A stretch of DNA of 64,000 bases from Sulfurospirillum oryzae (GCF_025770725.1 NZ_JANZKZ010000002.1:372001-436000), one strand, 5' to 3'. Positions 36,401 through 45,199 are shown, counted from the first letter of the stretch. Program-made: numbers and translations. The notes: a model not told the origin generated them from the letters alone.

Positions 36401-36497
36401 TGAAAGCTATGTAGGTGAGGGTGCAAAAATCAGCTATGCACTTTCTAATATAGAGCAAGACAAGGCACGAGGCTTCCAGATTAGGGTTTACCACTAA
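33405..36497 (+). CDS. Large membrane-anchored coiled-coil protein with C-terminal globular domain
   Basis: 1030 residues. One hydrophobic segment near the N-terminus (about 11-30, LNIALGMVIVVGGFTTYQYG) is followed by about 800 residues of charged, nearly proline-free coiled coil (roughly 100-900) rich in K, E, A, L. Repeats of about 50-80 residues recur near 573, 725 and 804 (pattern KSKE.QL..S.K.ETLK...LEKELK). A threonine/proline/alanine linker precedes a C-terminal domain (about 910-1030) with two cysteines. I do not recognise the family. The DNA repeats may be recombination-prone. It starts 17 nt after the oxidoreductase stop. Confidence 0.85.
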   Translation: MAKIALSSSQILNIALGMVIVVGGFTTYQYGNFGGVSFDELGEKYISKSDVKFSDLPLGMQKRYIDKEATIEQSKEGNLLEDEYLDEQGKPIPESEITKQDYKRMINKLQKTLLFLQHDNLLMANEKNELSKKLEEEQSDLEEQRNQWTNKNTERLNEAEQQHYRNISDLTMKINELQKENVVISQKANIEANTLRGQIEELKAKAVEDEEKKHVAIKKAREEEQAKLGDYKEKIKLLNDQISLLNEQINTNNETAKNAFARKQEEINKLKDEIVLGAKEKNELMNKQTQTLLASDQKHKEEIAQYAKTTEQLKVDTEKLIAKNRQDMAAQEEDHLKKMALQEEKIKGLNNEIASSKKHIDALMLENEKDFNKFRTYLEDEKKLNKELTAANKKLEENAQNIEKNLNASILKLNEEIAKREITIKELSNKIVALNNEKLNFDAEVKKRVDENDKIHNKNYKVFNEKIAHFDASKKELVDKLDQQLNEYKATVKENSDRMQFHVNELTASNNDLKLKYDEKDKELQTLKTQIIASKTESQKAKESDEKKLGELRATLDELKASSKAKEGDYSAKIQLLQADIKEKETAIVSNRKDETLKIAALEKEIKSKALEIQSIRDENARNETSIKTLQVKLKDAEDNATKATNKNVEELRAKLATIEKNRVSEDSKMVALKDELRRREIEYLDAIKEKEKELKAKEATIVANKEATKKVEALKASTDENLTKFKEEFKQKELQHLAEIKALQGEIKSKESQLSASNKEETLKSIALEKELKAKDAQLLVVKEEIKKIEAQKGASEEKLAKLKEEFKQQQLQSIEAAKALQADLKSKETQLGSSKKDETLKIISLEKELKQKESVLAQQQDEYTKRIASNEQTIKTLNEKIKLLETATPKAVVAKTSTPAPKGNKPVMIDKVTCTDMGTGVNAISETCKKEVQTFLAKYDSSYFFEVAPIVDNGGFASLKLIKSKKVGVEDTEIDRISGLANIGLGKARAKAGGELVESYVGEGAKISYALSNIEQDKARGFQIRVYH

Positions 36498-36499
36498 AA

Positions 36500-37198
36500 A
36501 TGAACTTATTTCAACCTGAACGAGGCTACCGCTACAACAGCGATACACTTTTACTTTATGATTTTATTAGCTCCTTTCATCCAAAAGGTCAACTCCTTGA
36601 TGTTGGGTGTGGTTGTGGTATTTTGGGATTGCTACTTAAACGCGATTTTCCAAGCATCACGATGCATCTTTTAGACATTCAAGAACAAAACTGTATGATA
36701 GCTCATGCTAATGCAGAGCAAAACCATATCGAGATTGCAAGCTTTACATGTAAAGATTTTTTAGAAACAAAATTCGAGCATAAATTTGACATGATTGTCT
36801 CAAATCCACCTTTTTATCACAAAGGTGGCGTTAAAAGCGAGGATGATGCACTTTCACTCAGCCGACATAGTAGCGCACTTCCTTTTGCCGCCTTTGCCTC
36901 AAAAGTAACCAAAACACTTTCCAATCGTGGTTATTTTTGCTTTTGCTACGATGCTAAACAGTTAGATCATTTAATGGCAACGCTGCTTGCCAATGGGCTC
37001 AATGTTGAAGATCTTTGTTTTGTGTACCCAAAAGAGGAGAAAGAAGCTTCTTTGGTGCTGATTCGTGCGCGCAAAAACTCAAAAACGCTGTGTAAAATTC
37101 ATCCACCGCTTTTTATCTACACAGGAGAGACATTTAGCCCTCGTGTTCAAGCAATTTTTGAGCGATCCCAAACAAAGAGTCTAACATGGAAAAGCTAA
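36500..37198 (+). CDS. trmN6: tRNA1(Val) adenine-37 N6-methyltransferase-like (TrmN6/YfiC)
   Basis: 232 residues: FQPERGYRYNSDTLLLYDFI is the family N-terminal signature, LLDVGCGCGILGLLLK the SAM-binding motif I, and IVSNPPFYHKGG the NPPF motif for adenine N6 methylation (about residues 97-100). An exact TTTACATGTAAA at 36743 encodes FTCK. It lies 2 nt after the coiled-coil gene and overlaps the next gene by 13 nt, so it belongs to this plus-strand operon. Confidence 0.87.
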   Translation: MNLFQPERGYRYNSDTLLLYDFISSFHPKGQLLDVGCGCGILGLLLKRDFPSITMHLLDIQEQNCMIAHANAEQNHIEIASFTCKDFLETKFEHKFDMIVSNPPFYHKGGVKSEDDALSLSRHSSALPFAAFASKVTKTLSNRGYFCFCYDAKQLDHLMATLLANGLNVEDLCFVYPKEEKEASLVLIRARKNSKTLCKIHPPLFIYTGETFSPRVQAIFERSQTKSLTWKS

Positions 37199-37566
37199 TG
37201 AAAGAAGAAGGTTATCCATACGCTTTTGATCCAAAAGCATGCCAAAGTTGCTCTGGTAAATGCTGCATAGGAGAGAGTGGATATATCTGGATAACTCAAG
37301 AAGAAATAAGTGCTATTGCAGGCAAACTTTCTTTATCAAAAGAGGCGTTTATCAATAACTATTTACTAAAAATTCGCTATCGTTTCACGATTAAAGAAAT
37401 CGCGTACGAAGGCGGCTATGGTTGCGTCTTTTTTGATATGGAAAAGAAGATGTGTCGTATCTATGACGTACGCCCACAACAGTGCCGTACATTCCCATTT
37501 TGGGAGTATTTTAAAGAAAACATTGACGAGGTAGTTACAGAATGTCCCGGTATTATTCGCTTATAG
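37186..37566 (+). CDS. YkgJ-family cysteine-cluster protein
   Basis: 126 residues with the cysteine spacing of this family: CQSCSGKCC near residue 20-28, and a second set around CRIYDVRPQQCRTFPFWEYF, plus a Cys near the C-terminus (ECPGI). It probably binds a zinc or Fe-S cluster; function is not established for the family. It overlaps the methyltransferase and the TPR lipoprotein gene, suggesting translational coupling. Confidence 0.88.
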   Translation: MEKLMKEEGYPYAFDPKACQSCSGKCCIGESGYIWITQEEISAIAGKLSLSKEAFINNYLLKIRYRFTIKEIAYEGGYGCVFFDMEKKMCRIYDVRPQQCRTFPFWEYFKENIDEVVTECPGIIRL

Positions 37567-38813
37567 TCGTTCTTTTTTTATTGGTGGGATGTACCACCAA
37601 AGAAGTTGTTGTCACCAATGAGACGACAAAAAAGGTTTTTGAAGAAGAAGATAATTTGATCTTGCAAGCATTAGATTACCAACAAAATGGCGATTATGTT
37701 AATGCCCGTAAAATTTACCATTCACTTTATGAACAGAGTCAAAAAAAAGTTTACCTCACAGAAGATGCTGGTCTTGCGTTTGTTTTGGGTGATCCAGATG
37801 CCAGAGATCTCATTATGCAAGGCATTCGTAAATATCCTGATGAAAAAAACTTTAACCGTTTATTGGTAGGGCAACTTGTTAAAGAGAAGCGTTATGAAGA
37901 GGCAGAAAAAGAGATACTTAAACTCATTGAATACGATAAAACTGTACAACATTTAAGTATTGCAGGCAATCTTTATTTGCAAATGAAATCGTATGATTTA
38001 GCGCTCAAATATTTTGAAAGTGCCTATAAACAAGAGCAATCGGAAGATCTCTTGCTCAACATTGTCGAACTTCTATACCGCTTTTTAGGTCGTAAAGATG
38101 ACGCTGTTGCCTACTTGGAAACGTATGCCAATATAGAAGGTTGCGGTGAAAATGCGTGTTTTAAACTGGTTGAAATTTATGGACGTGACCGTAATGTTCA
38201 AGGACTCATTGCAACCTATAAAAAACTTTACAAAGAGCGACAAAGCGAAGAGATTGCCAAAAAAATAGTCGAGCTGCTAATGTACATTAAAGATGTCAAA
38301 GGTGCAACAACATTTTTGGAGAAAACAGGCTTTAATCAAGATATTTTGCTTCAAATCTATGCGACACAGAAAAAATTTACCGAAGCGTATGCGCTGGCTT
38401 CAAAACTCTATGAAGAGAGTAGCAACCTTGATTATCTGGGGAAAATGGCTATTTATGAGTTCGAGCTCAATAAAAACAAACTCTCTCCTGAAATCTTGCA
38501 GTCGATCTCTAAAAAATTCGAAGAAGTGACGAGCTTGCTCAAAGACTCGGTTTATATGAATTACTATGGTTATTTATTGATTGACCATGATATTGATATC
38601 AAAAAAGGCATTGCATTGGTGCAAGAGGCACTTCGCTTAGAGCCTAATTCGCCTTATTATTTAGACTCTCTTGCATGGGGGCTTTTCAAACAAGGTAAGT
38701 GCGACGAAGCCTATGCTATTATGAAGTATTTTGGTGAAAATGTGATTGAAGAAGAAGTAAACGCACATATTGAAGCCATTAAAAAATGTTTGAAAGAGAA
38801 GAATCCACAATGA
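37542..38813 (+). CDS. TPR-repeat lipoprotein
   Basis: 423 residues with a lipoprotein signal peptide ending in LLVGC (Cys about residue 17). Successive helix pairs of tetratricopeptide type follow (for example [23 protein letters not shown], and [30 protein letters not shown] at the end). TPR lipoproteins scaffold envelope assemblies; the partners are unknown here. The start overlaps the YkgJ-like gene by 25 nt and the end overlaps trpC (ATGA). Confidence 0.87.
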   Translation: MSRYYSLIVVLFLLVGCTTKEVVVTNETTKKVFEEEDNLILQALDYQQNGDYVNARKIYHSLYEQSQKKVYLTEDAGLAFVLGDPDARDLIMQGIRKYPDEKNFNRLLVGQLVKEKRYEEAEKEILKLIEYDKTVQHLSIAGNLYLQMKSYDLALKYFESAYKQEQSEDLLLNIVELLYRFLGRKDDAVAYLETYANIEGCGENACFKLVEIYGRDRNVQGLIATYKKLYKERQSEEIAKKIVELLMYIKDVKGATTFLEKTGFNQDILLQIYATQKKFTEAYALASKLYEESSNLDYLGKMAIYEFELNKNKLSPEILQSISKKFEEVTSLLKDSVYMNYYGYLLIDHDIDIKKGIALVQEALRLEPNSPYYLDSLAWGLFKQGKCDEAYAIMKYFGENVIEEEVNAHIEAIKKCLKEKNPQ

Positions 38814-39598
38814 TTTTAGATGAAATTATCAAAAAAACGCGTGAAGATTTAGAAAAAAAGAAAAAAGAGTATACGATTGACTGGTTAGGCAGAAGTCTCG
38901 CCTTTAACCCTTTCATGCCTCGTGATGTCAAACCTTATCTGAAAGCAACACCCGAAAATCCGTACCGCATTATTGCAGAAGTGAAAAAAGCAAGCCCAAG
39001 TAAAGGTATTATCAAAGCTGATTTTGATCCACTTGCTATTGCCAAGGCGTATGAATTAGGAGGAGCAGATGCGATCTCTGTTCTGACAGAGCCTCACTAT
39101 TTTCAAGGAAATTTAGAGTATTTAACCCAAATTCGTCGCTATGTGCCGACACCTTTGTTACGTAAAGATTTTATTGTTGATGAGTATCAGATACTTGAAG
39201 CCCTTGTTTACGGGGCTGATTTTATATTATTGATCGCAAAAGCGCTTTCAAAAGCCGAATTGAAACATCTTTTAGAGTATGCTTTACGACTTGGACTTGA
39301 AGTTTTAGTCGAAATACATGACAAAGAAGATCTCGTCAAAGCGATCTTTGCTGGAGCAAACATTATAGGCATTAACCATCGTAATCTAGAGACCTTTGAG
39401 ATGGATATGAGTTTAACAGAAAAGCTTATGCCACTGATTCCACAAGGAAAAATCATTGTTGCGGAGAGTGGGCTGAATGATAAAGAGACCATTAAACATT
39501 TAAGTAAAATTGGAGCCGATGCCTTTTTAATTGGTGAGTATTTTATGCGTGAGCCTGATATTCAAGCCTCACTTGAAGCGATTAAAAAGGTCGATTGA
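38810..39598 (+). CDS. trpC: Indole-3-glycerol phosphate synthase
   Basis: Tryptophan synthesis, fourth step. 262 residues from the ATG at 38810, which overlaps the preceding TGA (ATGA); an upstream ATG at 38786 adds residues not typical of the family. TIM-barrel motifs: [13 protein letters not shown] (catalytic Lys), [44 protein letters not shown]. It stands apart from other trp genes in this window. It overlaps the HIT gene start by 1 nt. Confidence 0.96.
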   Translation: MILDEIIKKTREDLEKKKKEYTIDWLGRSLAFNPFMPRDVKPYLKATPENPYRIIAEVKKASPSKGIIKADFDPLAIAKAYELGGADAISVLTEPHYFQGNLEYLTQIRRYVPTPLLRKDFIVDEYQILEALVYGADFILLIAKALSKAELKHLLEYALRLGLEVLVEIHDKEDLVKAIFAGANIIGINHRNLETFEMDMSLTEKLMPLIPQGKIIVAESGLNDKETIKHLSKIGADAFLIGEYFMREPDIQASLEAIKKVD

Positions 39599-40089
39599 TG
39601 AATTACATGTATGCTCCTTGGCGTGATGCTTATTTTACAGAAAAAACAGAAGGATGTGTTTTCTGTCACATTAGCGAAAATTCAAAACTTGATGAAAAAC
39701 ACCATGTTTTATATCGCGATGAGCTTTGTTTCATCGTGATGAATCGTTATCCTTACTCGCCAGGGCATTTCATGGTTATCCCTCACTTTCACACCGATGC
39801 GATAGAAGAGCTTGAGCCTGAAGTGTGGTTGCATATCTCTTTTATTGTTCAGCGTTGTGTGAAAATGCTCAAAGAAGGCATTGGCGCGCAAGGCGTTAAC
39901 CTTGGCATGAATCTTGGTAAAAGTGGCGGTGCTGGTATTGCGGAGCATATACACTACCATTTGATTCCAAGGTGGATTGGCGATACCAATTTTATTACTA
40001 CGATCGCTGATACACGGGTTTATGGAACGGATTTTGAAAAAATCTACCATCATCTTAAAGGGCTTGTTCCTGAGTATATTTCATGTTAA
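39598..40089 (+). CDS. HIT-family nucleotide-binding hydrolase
   Basis: 163 residues. The histidine triad is seen as HIHYHLIPRW (about residue 121), preceded by NLGMNLGKSGGAGIAEH. The N-terminal CVFCHI (Cys pair with the later His) suggests a zinc site as in Fhit/AP4A phosphorylase-like HIT proteins. The physiological nucleotide is not clear. The start ATG overlaps the trpC TGA (TGATG); the end overlaps selU by 7 nt. Confidence 0.9.
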   Translation: MNYMYAPWRDAYFTEKTEGCVFCHISENSKLDEKHHVLYRDELCFIVMNRYPYSPGHFMVIPHFHTDAIEELEPEVWLHISFIVQRCVKMLKEGIGAQGVNLGMNLGKSGGAGIAEHIHYHLIPRWIGDTNFITTIADTRVYGTDFEKIYHHLKGLVPEYISC

Positions 40090-41096
40090 CTGATTTGGAC
40101 ATTGAACCCTTCATTGCACAAAAATCCTCTTTTGATCTCTTAATAGATGCAAGAAGTCCCAACGAATATAACGAATCGCATATTCCCAATGCTCAAAATT
40201 TTTATGCCCTGAATGATGCAGAACATCAAGAAGTAGGAACACTTTACAAACAAGTCTCTCGCAATGATGCCAAAATTTTGGGAGCACGTTATATCTGTCA
40301 AAATGTGGCGCATCATCTTCAAGAAATTGCAAAAACCTATAAAATAGGCTCTAAAATAGGTATTTATTGCGCTAGAGGAGGGCTACGATCTAGCTCAATC
40401 GCCATTATCCTCTCGCATATTGGATACCAAGTGTACAGACTAAGCGGGGGCTATAAGAACTACCGTTTACATGTACTCACCTATCTTGAAAATCTTCCGC
40501 ACCATCGTTTTATTGTCTTAGGGGGGAACACAGGTTGTGGCAAAAGTGAACTTTTACAAACCCTCCAACCCTCCATCGATCTTGAAAAACTGGCTAACCA
40601 TCTAGGATCAAGTTTTGGAAGCATCAAAGGTGCACAGCCAAGTCAAAAAGCATTTGAAAATATTTTATGCGAAATTTTATGTAAAATCGATCCAAATGCC
40701 CTTATTTTCATAGAAGCAGAGAGCAAAAGGATGGGTAAACTTACCTTACCAGCTCTTTTACATGCAAGAATGAAAGAGAGTTTTCGCATCGAAATCACAG
40801 CACCTCTGATACAGCGTGTTGAGCGCATTTTAAAAGACTATCACTGCATTACACCGCTTTTCTTTGACCAAGCCATGCAGATGATTGCGCCTTACATTAA
40901 AAAAAGTGCCAAAGAGGCTGCCATGCTTGCTTATGAGCATCACCAGCTTGATGAAGTGGCTAAAATACTTTTAGTTGAGTATTATGATCTTGTTTATAAA
41001 AAACCACCTCATATTGATATGGTTTTAGAAAATACGGAGCCAAATGCGACTATTGAGACACTTCAAGCCTTACATGTAAAGCTGTCCAACGCCTAA
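40083..41096 (+). CDS. selU: tRNA 2-selenouridine synthase
   Basis: Replaces 2-thiouridine by 2-selenouridine at the wobble position of some tRNAs, using selenophosphate. 337 residues: an N-terminal rhodanese domain (LLIDARSPNEYNESHIPNA, catalytic Cys in IYCARGGLRSSS, about residue 95) and a P-loop domain (LGGNTGCGKSELLQTL, about residue 148). This implies selenium metabolism. Translationally coupled to the HIT gene. The end overlaps the convergent cbiO-like gene by 4 nt. An exact TTACATGTAA at 41070 encodes LHVK near the C-terminus. Confidence 0.93.
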   Translation: MLTDLDIEPFIAQKSSFDLLIDARSPNEYNESHIPNAQNFYALNDAEHQEVGTLYKQVSRNDAKILGARYICQNVAHHLQEIAKTYKIGSKIGIYCARGGLRSSSIAIILSHIGYQVYRLSGGYKNYRLHVLTYLENLPHHRFIVLGGNTGCGKSELLQTLQPSIDLEKLANHLGSSFGSIKGAQPSQKAFENILCEILCKIDPNALIFIEAESKRMGKLTLPALLHARMKESFRIEITAPLIQRVERILKDYHCITPLFFDQAMQMIAPYIKKSAKEAAMLAYEHHQLDEVAKILLVEYYDLVYKKPPHIDMVLENTEPNATIETLQALHVKLSNA

Positions 41097-41845
41097 AAAT
41101 GGTGCATGTGATAATGCGAGTGTTGAAAGTCTTTATGCTTATGCACATGAAGATGGAGTAAATTGCCTTCAATTAAGGTCTTTTTATCACGCATCAGTGC
41201 TTCAATTTCTCCATTGTAAATGAGTTGGTGTTTGTCGTTTAAAACCAACGCTTTATCGCCAAGTTCATAGGCTAAAGAGATATTGTGTGTTGAAATAAGT
41301 GTTGTTATATTCATCTCAGAGAGCAGATCCACAAACCATCCCGTTGTTTTAGGGTCCATATTAGCCGTTGGCTCATCTAAAAGTAAAAACTGCGGCTCTA
41401 AGGCTAAAATAGCGCATAGCATCACTTTTTGTTTTTCACCACCACTGAGTTTAAGCGGTGAGCTTTGAAGATGTTTGGTGAGTCTAAACTTCTCGGCTAT
41501 GGTATGGACGCGCTCATCGACATTAGGGACATCAAACTCTCTAAGCCCAAAAGCAATCTCATCATACACCGTAGGATTAAAGATCATTGTTTCTGGATTT
41601 TGAAATAAGATGCCTACCTCTTTACGAAAGTTTTTACCAACACTTTTTTGGGTGATTCGTTCATCTTTAAAGAAGTAGTTTCCCTCGCCAAAATAAAGCC
41701 CTGCAAGAATCCGAAGGAGGGTACTTTTGCCACTGCCATTGTTACCGAGTAAAACAACTTTTTCACCGGCTTTAATCTCAAATGAGAGTTTATCTAAAAC
41801 GCATTTTGTTTCGTACTGATACGCTAAATCTTCAACTTTTATCAA
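41093..41845 (-). CDS. cbiO: Cobalt/nickel ECF transporter ATP-binding protein (CbiO/NikO-like)
   Basis: About 250 residues from the TTG at 41845 (AAGGGGA upstream), overlapping the permease by 14 nt; a longer frame from 41953 would overlap more and lacks a site. Walker A LLGNNGSGKST, ILFQNPETMIFNPTVYDEIAFG (ECF Q-loop style), LSGGEKQK, LLLDEPTANMDP. The C-terminus is histidine-rich (LHLHVHKHKDFQHSHYHMHHF, a split stretch of about 11 His), probably a metal-binding tail. Last gene of the cbiM operon. Confidence 0.9.
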   Translation of the reverse strand: MIKVEDLAYQYETKCVLDKLSFEIKAGEKVVLLGNNGSGKSTLLRILAGLYFGEGNYFFKDERITQKSVGKNFRKEVGILFQNPETMIFNPTVYDEIAFGLREFDVPNVDERVHTIAEKFRLTKHLQSSPLKLSGGEKQKVMLCAILALEPQFLLLDEPTANMDPKTTGWFVDLLSEMNITTLISTHNISLAYELGDKALVLNDKHQLIYNGEIEALMRDKKTLIEGNLLHLHVHKHKDFQHSHYHMHHF

Positions 41846-42416
41846 AAAATCCCCTTGCTTTGAGTGCCAAACTTTTTTCCTCGCTATCATACAACGCTTT
41901 GGTAAAAAAATAACCAAATACAGAGGTAATAAACTCTTTTCGAGCACGTTCACTCATTTTTTTAATCAGTCTGCTTTTGAGGGCTAACATGAAGTTTTCA
42001 TAACTCTTTTGATAGCTGTAGATTTGGGAAAGTGCGATAGTCATAAGAAAACTAAGCGTTTTAGAAAAAGAGAGAGCAAGTGCAATGTTGACATAATGGG
42101 AGAAAAGCATCGTTGTCAATGTTAAATCAAAAACACGTAAGTTGAAAAGAAGTAAATATTCCATCCAAGGCTTTTGGTGCAAAAGGGCAATAATCACGAA
42201 ACCTATACTAATGGCAATGTTAAAAAAGAAAATGGATTTGAGTGCTTTTTTAAGCATTTTAAACCACTCAGAACGCGCAAGTAAGAGCAATAAAACGGCA
42301 AAAAAACCCAAAATATAAAAAGAGTGGCTAGCCAAAATAAGAGCTAGCCCTAGAAGATAGAAACCAAAGAGGATTCTATCGCGCAAGTTTTTTTCCAAGC
42401 AGGTAAAAAATCCCAA
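41832..42416 (-). CDS. cbiQ: ECF transporter transmembrane (T) component, CbiQ/NikQ-like
   Basis: 194 residues, mostly hydrophobic helices, with the C-terminal cytoplasmic region ending KSLALKARGFF, the conserved arginine-containing coupling helix that docks on the ATPase. Shorter than the usual CbiQ (about 230-260). It couples CbiO ATP hydrolysis to the CbiM substrate component. The gene overlaps the upstream small gene by 41 nt and cbiO by 14 nt. Confidence 0.82.
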   Translation of the reverse strand: MGFFTCLEKNLRDRILFGFYLLGLALILASHSFYILGFFAVLLLLLARSEWFKMLKKALKSIFFFNIAISIGFVIIALLHQKPWMEYLLLFNLRVFDLTLTTMLFSHYVNIALALSFSKTLSFLMTIALSQIYSYQKSYENFMLALKSRLIKKMSERARKEFITSVFGYFFTKALYDSEEKSLALKARGFFDKS

Positions 42417-42657
42417 AAATCAGAGCAACACCAAGCATTCCTGAAAGGTAGTAAGCGAGAACATCGTTGAGTCCGTCTATCGTATAATCAGGCGCGAGAG
42501 CTTTGATTTTAAAAGCATTTTCGATCCCTTTGGGAATAAAACCTAACACCTCTTGGTAATATTCATTCTCCCATTCCGCCCAAGCAGGATTTTCACTAAT
42601 CAATCCCAAGGGAATAAGTACAAATAAAATGAGCATAGGATAAAAAATCTTTTTCAT
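42376..42657 (-). CDS. Small PDGLE-type subunit of the Ni/Co transporter (CbiN/NikN-like)
   Basis: 93 residues with an N-terminal hydrophobic segment (possibly a signal anchor), a periplasmic stretch (about 20-65) with APDYTIDGLNDVLAYY, reminiscent of the PDGLE domain, and a second hydrophobic helix. Small subunits of this type stimulate metal loading of CbiM/NikM. Its place between cbiM and cbiQ supports this. Confidence 0.75.
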   Translation of the reverse strand: MKKIFYPMLILFVLIPLGLISENPAWAEWENEYYQEVLGFIPKGIENAFKIKALAPDYTIDGLNDVLAYYLSGMLGVALIFGIFYLLGKKLAR

Positions 42658-43301
42658 ACATTTGCTCCTTTGTAGATACGGTTTTTCACAATATAACGGT
42701 ACGCGATACCTGTAAAAATAGCTTCAACTACGCCAAAAAAGAGCATGTGAGAGCCCACAACGGCAGGAAAGGTGAGTGCAAAGCCAAAAGGAAAATACAG
42801 AGGCTGACCATCCGCTACTGCAATGATAGGTTGAATGCCAAGAAATAAAGTAAGAACAATAGACGCACAAACAACCCCAACCCAACCACTGACATAAGGT
42901 GCAAATGTTCTGGTTTTCAGTGCTTCAAAAACATAATAAGACGAAAAAGAGGCTGCAAATGCCATCAAAAGTGCATTAGCACCAAACGTGGTAACACCGC
43001 CATCTCCAAAAATAAGCGCTTGAATCAATAAAACAAGACTCACACATAATGAAGCAACCCACGGTCCAAATAAAATAGCAATCAATGAAGCACCAACGGC
43101 ATGTCCGCTTGTACCGCCTGGGATGGGGATATTAAACATCATAATAATAAAGCTAAGAGCACTTAAAGATGCTATAAGAGGAAGCGTTGTCTCATCAAGC
43201 TGACTTTTGAGTTTTTTAAACGCAATGACCCACAGTGGCAAAGCAGCAGCATACGTTGCAATACATGTCAGAGGGGAAAGATAACCATCTGGGATATGCA
43301 T
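42654..43301 (-). CDS. cbiM: Cobalt/nickel ECF transporter substrate-capture component CbiM/NikM-like
   Basis: 215 residues from the ATG at 43301, behind GGAGG. The mature start MHIPDGYLSP carries the conserved N-terminal Met-His motif that ligates Ni2+ or Co2+. Hydrophobic helices follow, with IPGGTSGHAVGASL and IFGDGGVTTFGANAL typical of the family. Nickel or cobalt cannot be told apart by eye. Upstream are AT-rich AATAAT/ATTATT stretches, but no clear NikR site. It overlaps the next gene by 4 nt. Confidence 0.93.
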   Translation of the reverse strand: MHIPDGYLSPLTCIATYAAALPLWVIAFKKLKSQLDETTLPLIASLSALSFIIMMFNIPIPGGTSGHAVGASLIAILFGPWVASLCVSLVLLIQALIFGDGGVTTFGANALLMAFAASFSSYYVFEALKTRTFAPYVSGWVGVVCASIVLTLFLGIQPIIAVADGQPLYFPFGFALTFPAVVGSHMLFFGVVEAIFTGIAYRYIVKNRIYKGANV

Positions 43302-43412
43302 AATTGTAACCTCCAAGAAATGTCAATTCAAAATAATAATTGAGCAATATATAAATATTACGCAATCAAATCTAGTATTATTATTACATTTCTATTCTTA
43401 GCGTTACATGAA

Positions 43413-44348
43413 TTAGAATGTAAGAAGTGTTTTTCCCGTTGCTAATTTAACCGCTTCTTTTACAGCATTGACGTAACTCAGTGTAGAAGGATTTTCATCT
43501 TTATAGGCAATGTCAAATGCCGTACCATGGTCAACTGAAGTGCGAACAATGCCCGCATTTAGGCTTACATTGATACTCTCTTCAAAGTAGAGTGTTTTAA
43601 GAGGAATCAAACCTTGATCGTGATACATACAGACAAAATAACGGAATTTTTCGCGATTGCCTTTAGCGAAAGCCATATCAGGAACAAAAGGTCCCACAAA
43701 GACTTCACGCTCTAAAAAGTGGTTGGCTTTTAAAATCGCTTTTTCGATCTCTTCATCTTCATCGCCAATGACACCATGATCTCCAGCATGAGGATTAAGC
43801 CCTAAAACAGCAATACGCTCTTCACCAATCTCTTCATAGACTTTCAGTAAAAATGGTTTAAGTTTTTTAGCTTTGATTTCGTGAGGAACATCACGAAGGG
43901 GAATATGATGTGTGTAGAGGATGGTAAACATCTCCTCACAACCTAACATCATAATGGCTTCGCAACCTAACAGATCACTGAGCGCATCAGTGTGTCCTTT
44001 GTACTCAAGTCCAGCCATGGACCATGCTTCTTTATTGATCGGAAGCGTGACGATGCCACTGACTTCATTGCTTTTAGCCAATGCAACTGCTGTGATGAAC
44101 GAATCATAAGAACTCTCCCCCGCATCCGCAGAACAGAGACCTGGTTGAATCTCAAAGACCTTACCACAATCACGTATATCAAAGTCACTTGGGACATCAA
44201 GCCCTAGAAGTGCAGCACCCCAGCCAAGCATATTTTCATTAATGCAATAAATAGGATAGCAATGCTTTTTGACCTCTTCATGCGCACGAAGGGCTATCTC
44301 TAAGCCTATACCGTTTAAATCACCAATACTAATCGCTATTTTTTTCAT
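43413..44348 (-). CDS. pdxA: 4-hydroxythreonine-4-phosphate dehydrogenase
   Basis: Vitamin B6 (pyridoxal phosphate) synthesis by the DXP-dependent route. 311 residues: ISIGDLNGIGLEIALRAHEE at the start, TLPINKEAW and GHTDALSDLLGC, metal-binding His in GLNPHAGDHGVIGDEDE and MYHDQGLIPLKTL, and VRTSVDHGTAFDIAY. It overlaps pdxJ by 4 nt, so the two pathway enzymes are made together. Confidence 0.96.
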   Translation of the reverse strand: MKKIAISIGDLNGIGLEIALRAHEEVKKHCYPIYCINENMLGWGAALLGLDVPSDFDIRDCGKVFEIQPGLCSADAGESSYDSFITAVALAKSNEVSGIVTLPINKEAWSMAGLEYKGHTDALSDLLGCEAIMMLGCEEMFTILYTHHIPLRDVPHEIKAKKLKPFLLKVYEEIGEERIAVLGLNPHAGDHGVIGDEDEEIEKAILKANHFLEREVFVGPFVPDMAFAKGNREKFRYFVCMYHDQGLIPLKTLYFEESINVSLNAGIVRTSVDHGTAFDIAYKDENPSTLSYVNAVKEAVKLATGKTLLTF

Positions 44349-45124
44349 CGTATCAACCCTAACATCTCTTTAACTGCTTGCTCAAAACCAACAAAGACAG
44401 AGCGTGCAATAATGCTCTGCCCAATGTTCAGCTCACTAATCTCTTTAATCTCTAAAATACGTTTGACATTATGGTAGTTTAGTCCATGTCCCGCGGCAAC
44501 TTTGAGCCCCAATTGCAAGGCTTGTTTGGAAGAGCGTTCAAGTTCATGGGTTGCTTCAAGGAGCTTTACATGTAAAGATTCACGATCTAACTCAAGCGCT
44601 TTAATGCTATGACGTGAACGAGAAAGATTGGAGTAGAGCATCGCATAAATATTGGCATACAAGCCTGTATGAAGTTCAATCCACTCTGCATTAATTTCAT
44701 GTGATGCTTCGATCATAGCACTATTTGGATCAATAAATAAAGAAAGTTCAATATGCTCTTTTTTAAGTCTTTTTGCAATTTCTTTAATCACTTCTTTGTT
44801 TTTAATCACATCAAGACCACCCTCCGTGGTGACTTCTTCGCGCTTTTCAGGCACAAGTGTCGCACGATGAGGACGAAGTTCTATGACTTTATCAATAATT
44901 TCTGGCGTAATGGAACACTCTAAATTAACAGGAAGCTGCGAATTTTCAATAATCTTTTGAGCGTCTTCATCATTAATATGTCGTCTATCTTCTCTTAAAT
45001 GAATGGTTATTTGGTCAGCTCCCGCGCGTTTTACGAGAGAGATAGCATCCAAAGGATCAGGATCATTGATCTTTCGCGCTTCTCGTAATACTGCAATATG
45101 ATCGATATTTACGCCTAGAAGCAT
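44345..45124 (-). CDS. pdxJ: Pyridoxine 5'-phosphate synthase
   Basis: Condenses DXP with 3-amino-2-oxopropyl phosphate to pyridoxine phosphate. 259 residues: LGVNIDHIAVLREAR, GADQITIHLREDRRHI, LVPEKREEVTTEGGLDV, VAAGHGLNYHN and ELNIGQSIIARSVFVGF are the family motifs. An exact TTTACATGTAAA at 44565 encodes LHVK. First gene of the pdxJ-pdxA pair. Confidence 0.97.
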   Translation of the reverse strand: MLLGVNIDHIAVLREARKINDPDPLDAISLVKRAGADQITIHLREDRRHINDEDAQKIIENSQLPVNLECSITPEIIDKVIELRPHRATLVPEKREEVTTEGGLDVIKNKEVIKEIAKRLKKEHIELSLFIDPNSAMIEASHEINAEWIELHTGLYANIYAMLYSNLSRSRHSIKALELDRESLHVKLLEATHELERSSKQALQLGLKVAAGHGLNYHNVKRILEIKEISELNIGQSIIARSVFVGFEQAVKEMLGLIR

Positions 45125-45199
45125 TATAGTATCCTTCGTTTTTTGGGTGTATTATAACTAAAATATGGTTTCGAAAAAATTTCAGTTAAATGGTTTGAG

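Noticed and set aside
40083-41096. In-frame TGA selenocysteine codons, prompted by selU
   Set aside because: No gene in the window shows a TGA read-through with conserved sequence beyond it, so no selenoprotein is claimed here.
43302-43412. NikR operator upstream of cbiM
   Set aside because: AATAATA/TATTATT-like stretches exist, but spacing (about 38 nt) does not match the Helicobacter-type N11 dyad, and the DNA is simply AT-rich.
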